The translations under genes and the position numbers were made by a program. The notes beneath the pieces are model-generated. The model was not told the DNA's origin. It saw only the letters and a list, made by a program, of their open reading frames with translations, and made no database searches. A DNA stretch of 64,000 nt from Phocoena phocoena (Eukaryota; Chordata; Mammalia; Artiodactyla; Phocoenidae). How positions within the stretch are numbered: the first letter of the stretch is position 1; every line of letters begins with the position of its first letter. Positions 1 to 11,457 of this stretch are shown piece by piece. The stretch is from positions 166,766,761 through 166,830,760 of the forward strand of contig NC_089220.1 in assembly GCF_963924675.1 (NCBI RefSeq), given 5' to 3'.

Positions 1-466
1 CAAGTCCACTTTCAAGTAGTTTCCTCACATACATCCACTGATCAATTCTCGGCTGCATACCTGAGGCGGACCTTCTGCAAATATCCGGATTTCTCTTTTT
101 GTGCAAAACTCTCCTCCTTATTACTCTGTCTTGAACACTCCAGCTCCCACAGTCTCTCTAGACTCTCAGTGCCACCTCCTCAATTCAAGAAGTCACTGGG
201 TTTTGCCTGGTTTTCTCTCTGTGTGCTGAAACCTAGAAGCTCCCAAACTCTCTCAAGCTCATAAGCTTAGGCAATCATAGCGCCCCCCTTTCTTACCTTC
301 TGCTTTTCAGGTATCACTGTCCTTCATTGCCTGATACTGTGTCTTCAAAGTCATTGTTTCATATATTTTGTGGGGGTTGATTTACTGATTTATTTATCGA
401 TTTTTGGTTGTTGCTTGGTTGTTTCAGGTGGGAGAGTAAAACTGAGCTGGAAGCAGAGGTTCGTAT
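1..466. other. Intergenic sequence, nothing recognised
   Basis: No SINE, MIR, LTR or exon-like signature was recognised. The stretch is moderately T/C-rich. It may be part of an older repeat cut by the window edge. Confidence 0.3.
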
Positions 467-477
467 TTCATAATTTT

Positions 478-832
478 ATTTTTTATAAATTTATTTATTT
501 TACTTATTTTTGGCTGTGTTGGGTCTTCGTTGCTGTGCGCGGGTTTTCTCTAGTTGCAGCGAGCTGGGGCTTCTCTTTGTTGCGGTGCGCGGGCTTCTCA
601 TCGCGGTGGCTTCTCTTGTTGCAGAGCATGGGCTCTAGGCGCATGGGCTTCAGTAGTCGTGGCACGGGGGCTCAGCAGTTGTGGCTCACAGGCTCTAGAG
701 TGCAGGCTCAGTAGTTGTGGTGCACGGGCTTAGTTGCTCTGTGGCATGTGGGATCTTCCCAGACCAGGGCTCGTACCTGTCTCCCCTGCATTGGCAGGTG
801 GATTCTCAACCACTGCACCACCGGGGAAGCCC
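478..832 (-). mobile_element. CHR-1 SINE (tRNA-Glu-derived), full length
   Basis: In the plus strand it reads from an A/T-rich tail complement, through the 'ggctgtgttgggtcttcg' body, to the reversed tRNA-like head 'caccggggaagccc', so the element runs on the minus strand. An 11-bp TSD, ttcataatttt, flanks it at 467..477 and 833..843. It is typical of the cetartiodactyl CHR family. Short reading frames inside are not genes. Confidence 0.85.
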
Positions 833-873
833 TTCATAATTTTTGATGCTATTTCAAATGGATTGTTAAGTAT

Positions 874-880
<7 letters not shown>

Positions 881-908
<28 letters not shown>

Positions 909-1098
909 GGTACACGGGCCTCTCACTGCTGTGGCCTCTCCCGTTGTGGAGCACAGGTTCCGGACGCACAGGCTCAGCGGCCATGGCTCACGGGCCCAGC
1001 CGCTCTGCGGCATGTGGGATCTTCCCGGACCGGGGCACGAACCCGCATCCCCTGCATCAGCAGGCGGACTCTCAACCACTGTGCCACCAGTGAAGCCC
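881..1098 (-). mobile_element. CHR-2 SINE
   Basis: A poly-T tail is followed by the CHR-2 body (gcggtacacgggcctctc ... ) and the reversed head ending in gaagccc. A 17-bp TSD, tgttaagtattcttttt, flanks it at 864..880 and 1099..1115. The long TSD and intact body suggest a fairly young insertion, about 30 bp from an older CHR-1 copy. Confidence 0.9.
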
Positions 1099-1115
1099 TG
1101 TTAAGTATTCTTTTT

Positions 1116-2559
1116 CCATTTGCTTGTTTCTAATACTTAGAAATACAACTGATTTTTTTTTCCCATCTTAACCTCCAAACAAGTATGGCTTTAACAAGAT
1201 CATTGGATCCCTGGACCACTGGATTAGGGAGGAAGAACTCACAGCTGAATGGAGAAACTACTAACAAGGCTACATGGAGGAGGTGGGACTTGAAAGATAT
1301 GTAGAATATAGCATAGATAAAAGCTTCAGCATGAACAAAGCACAGAAGAAGGCATACCCAAGGATTCCAAGTTGTTCAATTTGAATGAAAGATCGATTGT
1401 GAGTAGAGGATTTGAGAAAAGGGAAGTCTCTACATGCATGATATATAAACATAAAACTTCTGTGGGAAAGCCTTCTCTGAGCCTCCAGATCAGGGGACGT
1501 TATTTGAAATAACCTTAATTTCTCATTCATAAAGTGCTGACAATTCGAATTAACTTTTTGTTTGCCCATTCATGCAATGTTTGTCTGCCATACCAGACTG
1601 AAAATTCAGTGAGGGCCTGAATCAGGCCTGTTTTTCTCATCACTGTATTTCCAGCACTTAACAATGAATATTCATCGAAGGAATGAATAAATGGAACCAG
1701 GATAAGAAGTCTGAATTTGATTTCACATGCAATCAGTCTTTAAAAGCACGTGCTGTAGGAGAATGATCTGCCCAGAGTCGTGCGTTAGGAAGAGTTTTCT
1801 GGCAACATGTAGTGAATGAATTCGAGGGAAGCGAGGATGAAGAGAGGCTACGGGAATGGTTTCGACAGGAGGCAAGGCAAGCCTGAGCCATGGCAGTGTC
1901 ATAGAAATTGGAAGGAAACAGATAAAAAGGATTCTGTAGAGGGCAAACCCACAAAATATGAAAATTGTGGAGGAGAAGGAACAGAGAAGTCACATATACC
2001 TGACATTTTGAGAGTGGGGAATTAGGAGGAAAACAGTGCCATTTATAGAAACAGCAGTCTATTTGGAAGAGCTGGTTTTGGGGAGGGAGCTGTCAAGCTT
2101 GAGTGTTAATTACCTATGGGCTTTCTAAGTGGCAACTGGAAACAGTGTGGATCTCGAAACAGAGTTGTGGATTAGGAACGTAGACATGAGAATCGTCCAG
2201 CTAAAGGGGATACTTAGCCAGGTGAGATTGGTGAGAGACACAGAGAGAGAGAGGGAGAGGGAAAGGAGAAGGAGAAACCCAAAGACACAATTTCAGGGGT
2301 ATTAACTTCAGGAGGCAGGAGAAAGTCTACAAAAGATAGCAATGAAGAAACCTTTCTAAAGTAGGGAATAGAACCCATAGAGTGTTACATTATGAAAGGA
2401 GAGCGTTTGAGGCTACTTAACTAAATATATAGAAAGCTTGAGTAACACAAAGACAGAAAGGGCCATTGGCTTTGATCACTAGATTATGAACAAACTTCAA
2501 GATAATAACACATGTATTCTAAGAATCACTTGGCTCTTAGAATAATTAAGGCAAAGGGC
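1116..2559. other. Intergenic sequence without recognised genes
   Basis: Mostly unique-looking sequence. A short GA-rich stretch occurs at about 2236..2275. No coding exon with convincing splice sites was seen. Confidence 0.3.
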
Positions 2560-2675
2560 GGGGGGCATTATTACCCCCACTATGTAGATGAAGCAGCAGA
2601 ATCTCAGAGAAATCAAGTGGCTTCCTCAAGGCCACACAGACATGAAGCATCAGAGCTGGATTTTACCCCAGTGCC
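2560..2675 (-). repeat. MIR SINE fragment
   Basis: The reverse complement matches the MIR core. Visible landmarks are the 'attattaccccca' start, the 'cagagaaatcaagtggctt' region and the 'aaggccacacag' block, corresponding to the diverged MIR phrase around ctctgtgcctcagttt. It is old and heavily diverged. Confidence 0.65.
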
Positions 2676-3299
2676 ATCCTTGATATCGTCCTCTAATACC
2701 ACACTGCATCCGATTCTTTCTAAGGTTCTTCAGAAAAATGTGTTTGTTCTCGGATCTATACTCTGTTTTAATTCATCATTATTGTCTATTTCCCTAGGAA
2801 GCTTATAAAAACACTTGGGTCCTGCTAATATAAAGATTGATATCAGTAGCTCTTGTCAATAACTTAGAAGGAGTAAAGGCTCAGAATCCTTGTTTACCAT
2901 CAGAGGGTGTTGTTTCTTGAAATAACACACGTAAATAAATATTAGGGGATTTCTTTTTCTGTTACAGCAGCGAACACCAACTAAGGAGAAGGTCAAGTTT
3001 TCCTCATCAATTCTATACGTTTCCTTAGGTTCAAACTTGATTAAGGACTCAGGTATTCACTTACTTCATCTAATTAGTGACTTAGTTATTATCCGAAAGT
3101 CATATAAGAACATCAGTAGCATTTTAAATATCAGTAGCACTTTATTATAGTACTATAAGGTAAGGCCCAGAACAACAGGCTCATTGTCCCAATGGTATCA
3201 AATATTCATCCTGAAAGGCACAGGTGTCCAGTGGTGAAGGGTGGAGAAAAGGCTCAGAGGATTCTGGTTTACTAATTTGCTATTTTTTTAAATACAGAT

Positions 3300-3631
3300 T
3301 TGTTATTTATTTATTTATTATTATTGTTATTTGGCTGCGCCAGGTCTTAGTTGCGGCATGCGGGATCTTTATTGTGGTACGTGGGCTTCTCTCTAGTTGT
3401 GGCGTGTGTGTTCTCTCTCTCTAGTTGTGGCGCGCAGGCACCAGGGCACGTGGGCTCTGTAGTTTGTGGCACGCAGTCCCTCTAGCTGAGGCGCGAGGGC
3501 TCAGTAGTTGTGGCTCGCGGGCTTAGTCGCCCCGCAGCATGTGGGATCTTACTTCCCTGACTAGGGATCGAACGCACATCCCCTGCATTAGAAGGCGGAT
3601 TCTTTAACCACTGGACCACCAGGGAAGTCCC
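3300..3631 (-). mobile_element. CHR-family SINE (CHR-1-like)
   Basis: A T-rich tail complement is followed by 'ggctgcgccaggtcttag' and ends with the reversed head 'ccaccagggaagtcccc'. The body differs from the 478..832 copy, so it may belong to a different CHR subfamily. No clear TSD was seen. A poly-T run follows at 3645..3663. Confidence 0.75.
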
Positions 3632-3663
3632 CTACTTTTTTTCATTTTTTTTTTTTTTTTTTT

Positions 3664-5177
3664 CTTATCTTAAGAAAGAAGAAAGACATCAGAGAGAGTT
3701 AAGCTGATAGGCTTGGTTGCTGTCTTAAATAAGAAGCTAATATGAGATGATAATATGAACAATATGTGCTGTTGTCATCTTCCAAAACTTCTATAACAAA
3801 TAAACAAGAAAATAACTGTTCTACCTGTAGAATCTGTTGTTAGAATCTGTGAGTAGAATCTGGGGGCTGCTGATTTCTGTGATGGGCATTTACATGTAGG
3901 AAGAATTGACCCCATAGCAATCAGTGGTCATTAAAATGCTTCCTATGAGTCCAAAGAGGCTGGTTCATTTAGTTCAGAGAAGAGTTGCAGTTACTGTCCT
4001 GAAAGGCTTAATGTCAAGGCCTCACAGAAGGAGGGCAGCCCCTCTGAGCAAGAGAGAGCTCTTTATCATGAGCAAATAAAGGTGTGAGCATAGCTGTCTC
4101 ACTAGTGCCTCAGAACGTAAAGCTCACACCGCAGTTTTGGGTAGTTTGCTCTTTCTTTGAGGGTCTCCATTTGGTGGGTATGCTGACCCCTTTGACTAGG
4201 ACTACAATTTCTTTATGAATTGGTATGATTTTTCAGAAGAAAATGAGGACAATTTTAAGAGCATCTCCATGGATATTCACTTTCCCCTTTTCCAAAAAGT
4301 AATGAGACAAGCCTACAGGCTTGGTTCCATTTTGGTCAAATTGCAAATATGTGACATTTCAGGAATCTTGGGCTGTTTTATTCTTCACACCCATTTAACC
4401 ACAGTTTGGTGACTGGGGTATGATGGAATAAAGCAGTTCTGTAGAATCAGTGCAGTTCTGTTTCTGGGATTTTGTAGCAACTATGGTTTCAGGAGAGAAT
4501 GGAAAAAATAAACACACTTAGCAACTCAAAGGCCAGCTGCTTTAGAACTGGCTTGGACATTCTGGACTCATCACCATGACGGTTTCTTTTTTGTTGCTGT
4601 TGTTCTAAATTGTAAACAGACTTGTGTGGATTCTTCTTTTGTATATTTATATTTGGGGAAGGAGCAGACGGGGGCATTCCTCTTTCCTACATTTATATAA
4701 ACTTCAGAAATCTAAAAACGTAAGGCCAAGATTTCATATTTTTTGAAAACTAAGAGAAAAGACTTGAAAGAAATGTAATTGATGACTACTGGTACGATTT
4801 CCTTCCACCCACTTTAAGTGAAACTGGATAACAGTATCCTCCCCCTAAGTAACACTCTCTAGTCTAGAGTGTCAAAGAGCTTTAGAAAACATTAATTTAG
4901 ACTCAGAGACCTCAACTGTACTGACTTGCATTATAAGGAATGCAAGAGAAATGTGATATAGAAGCTTAATTAGCAGAGGTTAACTGAATTACCCAAGTTT
5001 ATACAGTAGCATACCTGGAGGTTACCCATTCACTGAGTATCCCCTCTTTAGGTCTGGGTAAAGCTCTTGAAATTGAATTCCCATTACTATGGTGCATCCA
5101 ATAATTCTGTACCTTCTATGATACCCAAAGATATATATCTTTTATATATACATCATGATGGGACACCCTCACAATAT
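3664..5177. other. Intergenic sequence, nothing recognised
   Basis: Unique-looking sequence without SINEs. No reading frame with splice-site support or homology was recognised. Confidence 0.3.
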
Positions 5178-5310
5178 GGTAGAAAGTGTGCTGCCTGGGA
5201 ATACAGAACCTAATCCCAGCTACACCATTGTCTGAGTTCTGTGACCTCCAGTATGGCATTTTAACAGAACCCTAGACATCATTTTGGAGAAACAGTAAAA
5301 ATAAAGGGTA
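5178..5310 (+). repeat. Probable MIR fragment
   Basis: It has the MIR order of landmarks: 'tggtagaaagtgtgctgcctgg', then 'aatcccagctacaccattgt', then 'ctgtgacctc'. These are diverged forms of the tRNA-like head and core. No flanking duplication is expected at this age. Confidence 0.45.
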
Positions 5311-5962
5311 TAGTAGATATTTGGGAGGTAACTCACCAAAATTTATTCTTTTCTTCTGCTTAAAGTACTCTGAGGTTTTTTTGGGCTTTTTTGCGGGGCG
5401 GGGGGATCTCTTTGTGAATCTATTGTATATTAATCATGAAATTATAGTAATTACAGTGGGGTTGACCCAGGCATGGGCCTGATTGGCTTAAACCCAGAAC
5501 GTTCTATCTCTCTCGCCATAGGATTACTGAGAGATAAACATCATTAAATTTGGGTCAGTGAGACATGTCCATACAGAGGGTAAGACTTCTGAGAAGTTAC
5601 TTCCCTCACTCTTCTAAGTACTCCCCCCACCCCACCCACCCAAGTTCTTCTTCCTCTGATGGGAAGGTCTGGAACTACTAGCTATTGTCACCATGAATGG
5701 ATCTGACCTAAGACAAGCTGAGGCACCGGGGGGGAGGGGAGGAAGTGAGGGGAGGGTAGACATGAGAGGTAAACAGGAGGAGGAACCCACATGGCTTTAA
5801 GAACGCTGAGTAAGTCCTGGATTATCCAACTATGTGAACCAAAAAATTCCCCACTCTTCCATTCTTTGGTTAAGTCATTTGGGGCCAGGTTTTCTTCTAC
5901 CTGCAACCAAAAGCATCCTTACTGCTACAAAGGGGTTGAATTAGAATGTAGTCACTACAACC

Positions 5963-6150
5963 ACACTGGCCAATAGAAATTTCTGTGATGATGAAAATAT
6001 TCTGCAAAGGCACTGCCCAATATGGTAGCTACACGTGTCTGTTGAGTTGTAGCTGGTGAATGAGAAAAGCAGTTTTTGATCGAATTAGTTAAAATTTCAA
6101 TAGTCACATACAGCTAGTGGCTACTATTCTGGACAGCACATCACTGGATA
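5963..6150 (+). repeat. hAT-like non-autonomous DNA transposon relic
   Basis: The terminal phrase 'ggccaatagaaatttctg', the internal 'gcccaatatggtagctac' and the mirrored end 'agctagtggctac...ggacagcac' fit an old mammalian hAT/MER-type element with 'gtccaatagaa' and 'ggacagc' ends. A second diverged copy lies at 45285..45490. The exact family is uncertain. Confidence 0.5.
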
Positions 6151-6394
6151 GTCTTTAAGATCTCTGATAGTTCTAACATTGTTTGGTTTTATGAGTGTAC
6201 TCAGTGCCCGTAACACCCACGAATAGATCCAAATGTGACTGAAACTAAAATCTTTTGCCAACACACACAAGACATCTGATTTCCAGTAAGAAGGGAGACA
6301 TGAGATTTATGTTTTCAATTAAAGCTGCTATGGCAGCTAATTTATGAGCAGATGATAAAAACATCAATATGCACTACTTCTTTCCACATTAGGC

Positions 6395-6530
6395 ATTTTA
6401 TAGCTGGGAGGACTTGGACAAAATACATGAAATCTCTAATGATATTCTGAGGATTAACTGAGATAATGCATATAAAGGATTCAGCACAGAATCTTGCCCA
6501 GAATAAACTTCAGTGAATGGCAGTTGTGCC
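6395..6530 (+). repeat. Probable MIR fragment
   Basis: The phrases 'agctgggaggacttggacaa', 'gaggattaactgagataatg' and 'aataaacttcagtgaatgg' follow the order of the MIR 3' half. It is diverged and the boundaries are approximate. Confidence 0.4.
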
Positions 6531-7000
6531 TGCTGCCACTACTGTTACTCAAGACAGACATTGATGACCAAATGTCACCACCCCTTAGGATCTAGAAACG
6601 CCTCTATCTGACTGAGTAGACCAGTGATAGATCACTGACATATTGAAGTTGGAAAAGGCTTAGAGAGCAAGTAATCCAATGAGATATAGTTGCAGAGGGT
6701 TAAACTTAAGTCTCAGTCATCCAAGTGACCAGGAAGTTAGTACAGGAGAGAAATTAAAACCAAGACCTCCTGGTTCAAAATTCAGGGCCCTGTGTATTTT
6801 CTTTTACTGTATTTTATTTAGCTTCACATTTCCCCAGATTTTTCAAACTTCCTGGCATTTTCTATTCAACTTAGCAAACAAGTTAATACTGGTGACTTAC
6901 AGAAAACTCCATTTGCATTCTAGGCAGTTTTACAATAAGATAATCTTTTCAAGATCACTTAACCTTATGGTTAACTCTACCTTCACTCTTCAAGAAGTGA

Positions 7001-7213
7001 CGGGGGGGGCTTCCCTGGTGGCACAGTGGTTGGGAGTCCGCCTGCCGATGCAGGGGACACGGGTTTGTGCCCCGGTCCCGGAAGATCCCACATGCCGCGG
7101 AGCGGCTGGGCCCATGAGCCACGGCCGCTGAGCCTGCGTGTCCGGAGCCTGTGCTCCACAATGGGAGAGGCCACAACAGTGAGAGGCCCACATACCGCAA
7201 AAGAAAAAAAAAA
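7001..7213 (+). mobile_element. CHR-2 SINE
   Basis: The plus-strand head 'ggggcttccctggtggcac', full body and 'taccgcaaaag' plus poly-A tail are present. The 9-bp TSD aagaagtga is at 6992..7000 and 7214..7222. It appears intact. Confidence 0.9.
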
Positions 7214-7728
7214 AAAGAAGTGATGGGAAGGTTTTGGATGTCAATGTTATTCAATGTCTGAAGCATAGCTGTTTAAAAGATTTCAAAAATTCAACAGTTT
7301 GGATCTCTTTCTCTATTTCCTTTTTTTTTTTTTTCTTAGCAGAGACAAAAATCTTTTTCTTGAGTTTTTAGTATTGTATTATTATGGTCAAAGGTGGAAT
7401 CGTGGTATAAATTCCTTACCGGATCACAGATTTTCCTCTTTACTTCCTTCTCTTGTTCATGGGCTGCCATTTTGTCGCTTTCAAAATGGAGCAAACAAGG
7501 CTTAAAAACAAAATCCCTGCTGATTCAACACTGAGTTCATCTATGGGTCAAGGTGACAGGACATAGCTCACTGACAATTTATCACTAAATAAGCAGATAC
7601 GGTTTGTTCCACACCTCCAAGTTCAGAAGTTTCAAAGTCATCTCAATTCTGCCCATGGCACTAGAGGGATGAACTGGTTAGAGTGTGAATTTTGCAGCTG
7701 CACTACCTCATTAAAAAGTTATTATTAG

Positions 7729-7918
7729 GGCCTCCCTGGTGGCGCAGTGGTTGGGAGTCCGCCTGCCAATGCAGGGGACGTGGGTTCGTGCCCCGGTCCG
7801 GGAGGATCCTGCATGCCGCGGAGCGGCTGGGCCCGTGAGCCATGGCCGCTGAGCCTGCGCGACCGGAGCCTGTGCTCCGCAACGGGAGAGGCTACAGCAG
7901 TGAGAGGCCCGCGTACCG
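7729..7918 (+). mobile_element. CHR-2 SINE lacking its A tail
   Basis: The plus-strand head 'ggcctccctggtggcgcag' runs through the body to 'gcccgcgtaccg' and stops abruptly. There is no 'caaaa' tail, yet a perfect 10-bp TSD, ttattattag, flanks it at 7719..7728 and 7919..7928. This is unusual for a SINE mobilised by poly-A-primed reverse transcription. Confidence 0.9.
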
Positions 7919-8213
7919 TTATTATTAGATTGATATTCTTATTAGTGATCAACACATTACGGCGGAAAGTCAGAATGAAGAGGTGAGACCCCATATGAGT
8001 TAATTTTGCATTATATTGCTTCTACATGGATCTATACCTTTTAAGCTACTGTATGAAATTAACTACAAGTATTTTGAAGGAAAGATCTGATTTACAGAGA
8101 CTTTTTTTGTCTTGCCATCCATCTCAGGCCATACCAGATGTTCTAAGAGGATCACCTCAACTACCGGAAAAGGGAGAAAGAGTCCTATTCTTCCGTACTC
8201 TTAAAAAAAAAAT

Positions 8214-8249
<36 letters not shown>

Positions 8250-8256
8250 TATATAA
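8214..8256. repeat. (TA)n microsatellite
   Basis: About 40 bp of nearly pure alternating T and A with a single G interruption, following a short A run. Confidence 0.9.
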
Positions 8257-8430
8257 TATCAGCAGACCGTTCTTTCCATGGCTGTAAGAAAGAGAAAAAA
8301 GGTGTTCCTAGGGCTGCTACATGTTTTTCCTTTCTCATAAGAAAGTTTAGGGGAACAAACATTTTCTCCAAATAAATGTGTGCCTTTTTTGATGCCAAAG
8401 AATTAGTTTTCCCAAACATTGTTACATATT

Positions 8431-8456
8431 AGTCTTCTAAGATGACACACACAGAC

Positions 8457-8524
<68 letters not shown>

Positions 8525-8546
8525 GTGTGTGTCATCTTAGAAGACT
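8431..8546. repeat. Large perfect inverted repeat around a TA/GT microsatellite
   Basis: A 26-bp arm at 8431..8456 is repeated exactly, in reverse complement, at 8521..8546. The spacer is (TA)n-(TG)n-(TA)n, and its TA runs extend the pairing inward. The resulting hairpin would have a stem of well over 30 bp. No transposon ends were recognised. Confidence 0.9.
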
Positions 8547-8579
8547 ATATATATATATATATTTCAACTACTTTAGGGT

Positions 8580-10734
8580 TTAAATTGGCTTTGGGTGGCT
8601 AGGGTGGAAACTAATCATGGATTTCAAAATTATTTTTAGGAAATATCACCCAAGCTCCAAAAAGGAGACTACAAATTTTCAGAACAAAGTCCACTGGAGA
8701 AGCTGGGAACTTGCTATATTTCAATCAGGTTTAAAATCTGAATGATATTAGCTCAAACATTTTTTTAACAATATAATTAAATTTATGAGCAACAGTACAA
8801 AATAAAATAACAGATTCTAAAAATATAATAACGAAGGTTATATGAAAAACTTTAAAATGTAAAGCATTAATGCACACGAAAGGCTACCAGACCTCTTCAG
8901 GAAGGCATTTGAACACTGGTAACCAAAAAAATGTCCTATTGGAAAAATAAATGTTATGGTTGATATACACATACAGAAGATGCGATAGATCAATGTTAAT
9001 CATATCATCCATTGCAGTTTCTTCACTTTGAAAGCACTGAGAGATCCAGTAGTGAGTCATAACTGTTATTTCCAAACTAGATCAATTCTGAAGGAAACCT
9101 ATTCCTGAGACTAACTGATAAATGTCATTTGTAATGGGAAACATTTGCTTTCTGGCTAGTTAAGTGCATTTAGGTAGACAGTAATGAGTTGCAGCTGAAG
9201 GGTGGAGCGCCTCTAAAAGGAAGTATACTTTTTCTTTGCCAAATATAATGAAAAAAGTATGACTTCCAACTGCCCCACTATTGATATTCATTCAAGAAAG
9301 ATTCTTGCAATATGACTCTTTCACAGGAAAAAAAAAAAAACACTGGAAAATCAGAAGAGTGGATTATAACAGTTCAATAAACAGTGAGGAGATGTAAGAA
9401 GAAGAATCCCGATTTATCACTATAGAAACGAAGACAGATGAAAACAAAAAATAGACACGGCTTAAAGTACAGGAAAATAAGTGTATGATAAACCACATAT
9501 TAGAATGGGCTAATTTTTGTTTTAGTTACAAATAAATCCAAAATCTCAGGTGCTCAAGACAATAACGGTTTATTTTTCACTCTGCTTCACGTCTGGCATG
9601 GGTTTGCAAGGGGGGTTTGCTCATCCTTAAAAACACTGACTTGAGGGAAGTTTCTAGTTGGTATGCCGCAGGGATCTAGTCTGTTAAACATTTCTCCTGG
9701 TGATTTGATTTAGGACACTGACTGAACTCCAATTATGTTTGCAGACAAACGATAGCAGACTGGAAGATGTAGCTAATATGACCTTAATAGGCTGTAACAA
9801 TGGGTCCAAGAAAACAAGTTGAGGTTTCAAAGAGTTAAAAGTATAACCCTACACTTGAGTCTAAACGATGTAAACCATATATCCCAAAGAGGGGACGTAT
9901 TTAAAAAAATTTTTTTTTTCTCGTAGAAGGAGGTATGGTTTAAAAATAGAACGTACGAGAAAGATTTCAGGATTTCAATTTACTATAAGCACGATCCGAG
10001 TCATCAGGGTTAAGTGATTGTGAAAATAACCAAGTGAAACTGAGTTGAAAAGCAATCACACGAAGAGTCCCTGAAAGTCTTTCTTGAGGCCAGAGTTTAC
10101 CTGGGGATTTGCATTTACTTCTCAGGGCCATATTTTAATCAGGGGGCAATGACAAATGAGAACAGGGTCACTCAGGATGGCGGGGAAGAATCACATCACA
10201 TGAAGGATAGTTGAAGGATCTAAGGGTGTGGAACCTGAAAATATAAGACTAAAGAAAAGGTGGTCTTCAAGTATCAGAAAATCTGGTATGAAATCCCATG
10301 AAAGAAAGATGACACTTGCTCCCTCTTCTCCCAGAGGGCAGAATCATTCATTCATTCATTCAACAAACATGTATTGAGCACCTATTACTTTTTACTAAGC
10401 AAGATTTTAGAGGTACAGGAATAAAAGCAACCCAAAAAACACAGTCTAATGCAGAAGAAGGACAAGTTCCAGCTTTCTGAAACTTGCATTTATGTCTCTC
10501 ATGGCAGCACTGTTCCTTGGGCTGGCATAGCCCCCGGGCAATGTGCTGTCTTCTGTGTGGGACTGGTTGATTGTTCAGACTCATGGTCTGTATGGTGTAC
10601 CTGACCATGTCACCATCCAGCAAAAATCTTTCAAAAGCTCCCAGTTACCTTTACAATAAAATCTAAAATCCCAAGGGCACCCAAGGCTTGTTTTCAAAAT
10701 CTCTGTTTTCATCAATATCTCCTGCCGCCCCTAA
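8580..10734. other. Intergenic sequence without recognised genes
   Basis: AT-rich, SINE-free sequence for about 2.1 kb. A 'cattcattcattcattcaac' motif with 'tattgagcacctatt' at about 10347..10385 is the start of an old mammalian repeat of unassigned family. No exon was supported. Confidence 0.3.
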
Positions 10735-10748
10735 CTCCAGCTATCTTA

Positions 10749-10946
10749 CTTTTTTTTTTTTTTTTGCGGTACGCGGGCCTCTCACTATTGTGGCCTCTCC
10801 CGTTGCGGAGCACAGGCTCCAGACGCGCAGGCTCAGCGGCCATGGCTCACGGGCCCAGCCGCTCCGCGGCATGTGGGATCTTCCCATGAACCCGTGTCCC
10901 CTGCGTCGGCAGATGGACTCTCAGCCACTGTGCCACCAGGAAAGCC
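10749..10946 (-). mobile_element. CHR-2 SINE with small internal deletion
   Basis: Poly-T, then the CHR-2 body, ending 'ccaccaggaaagccc'. The copy lacks the usual 'ggaccggggcac' segment (near 10885). The imperfect 14-bp TSD ctccagctat(c/t)tta is at 10735..10748 and 10947..10960. Confidence 0.88.
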
Positions 10947-11339
10947 CTCCAGCTATTTTAAATTAATTTCAGTTCCCTAAATGTGCCGTGCTTTCTCGCT
11001 GCCTTCACAACGCTGTGTGCCCTTCCTCACTGCCAGCCCTCCAGCTGATTTCTGTTTTTCCAACATGACAACTCAGTCACTGCCTACATCGGGAAGCCTC
11101 CATGACTCCCACTGGCGGTGTTCCATGACCCTTCCTCTGGGCTCCGTGGCACACAGTGCCCCTTCGTTACTTATCCTAGTGAACTGTCAGTTACCTAGAA
11201 ACTCCCTGAAGACAGGAGTGTTTCCTCTTGGTACCTCAGCACCAGCTGCAGTGGGCGGCACAGAGCTGGTCCTCAGAAATGCCTGTGAAACGTATCAACG
11301 AATGAAGGGTTCCGATTGAGGCAACAGGTAAGTATTCCC

Positions 11340-11448
11340 TGTAACAACTTTCAACGGAGTATAATCTATAAAAACATTGAATCACTATGTTGTACACCTG
11401 AATCTAATACTGTAAATCAACTAGACTTCAGTTAAAAATAAACAGATC
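11340..11448 (+). mobile_element. Short 5'-truncated L1 3' end
   Basis: Contains the cetartiodactyl L1 3'-UTR phrase 'ttgtacacctgaatctaata' followed by 'gtaaatcaactagacttcag' and an A-rich tail. The 9-bp TSD agtattccc is at 11331..11339 and 11449..11457. Only about 109 bp of L1 was inserted. Confidence 0.8.
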
Positions 11449-11457
11449 AGTATTCCC

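Noticed and set aside
881..1079. Recurrent frames reading like MAAEPVRPEPVL or SRSAACGIFPDRGTNP
   Set aside because: The same peptides recur at every CHR-2 copy, so they are SINE sequence, not proteins.
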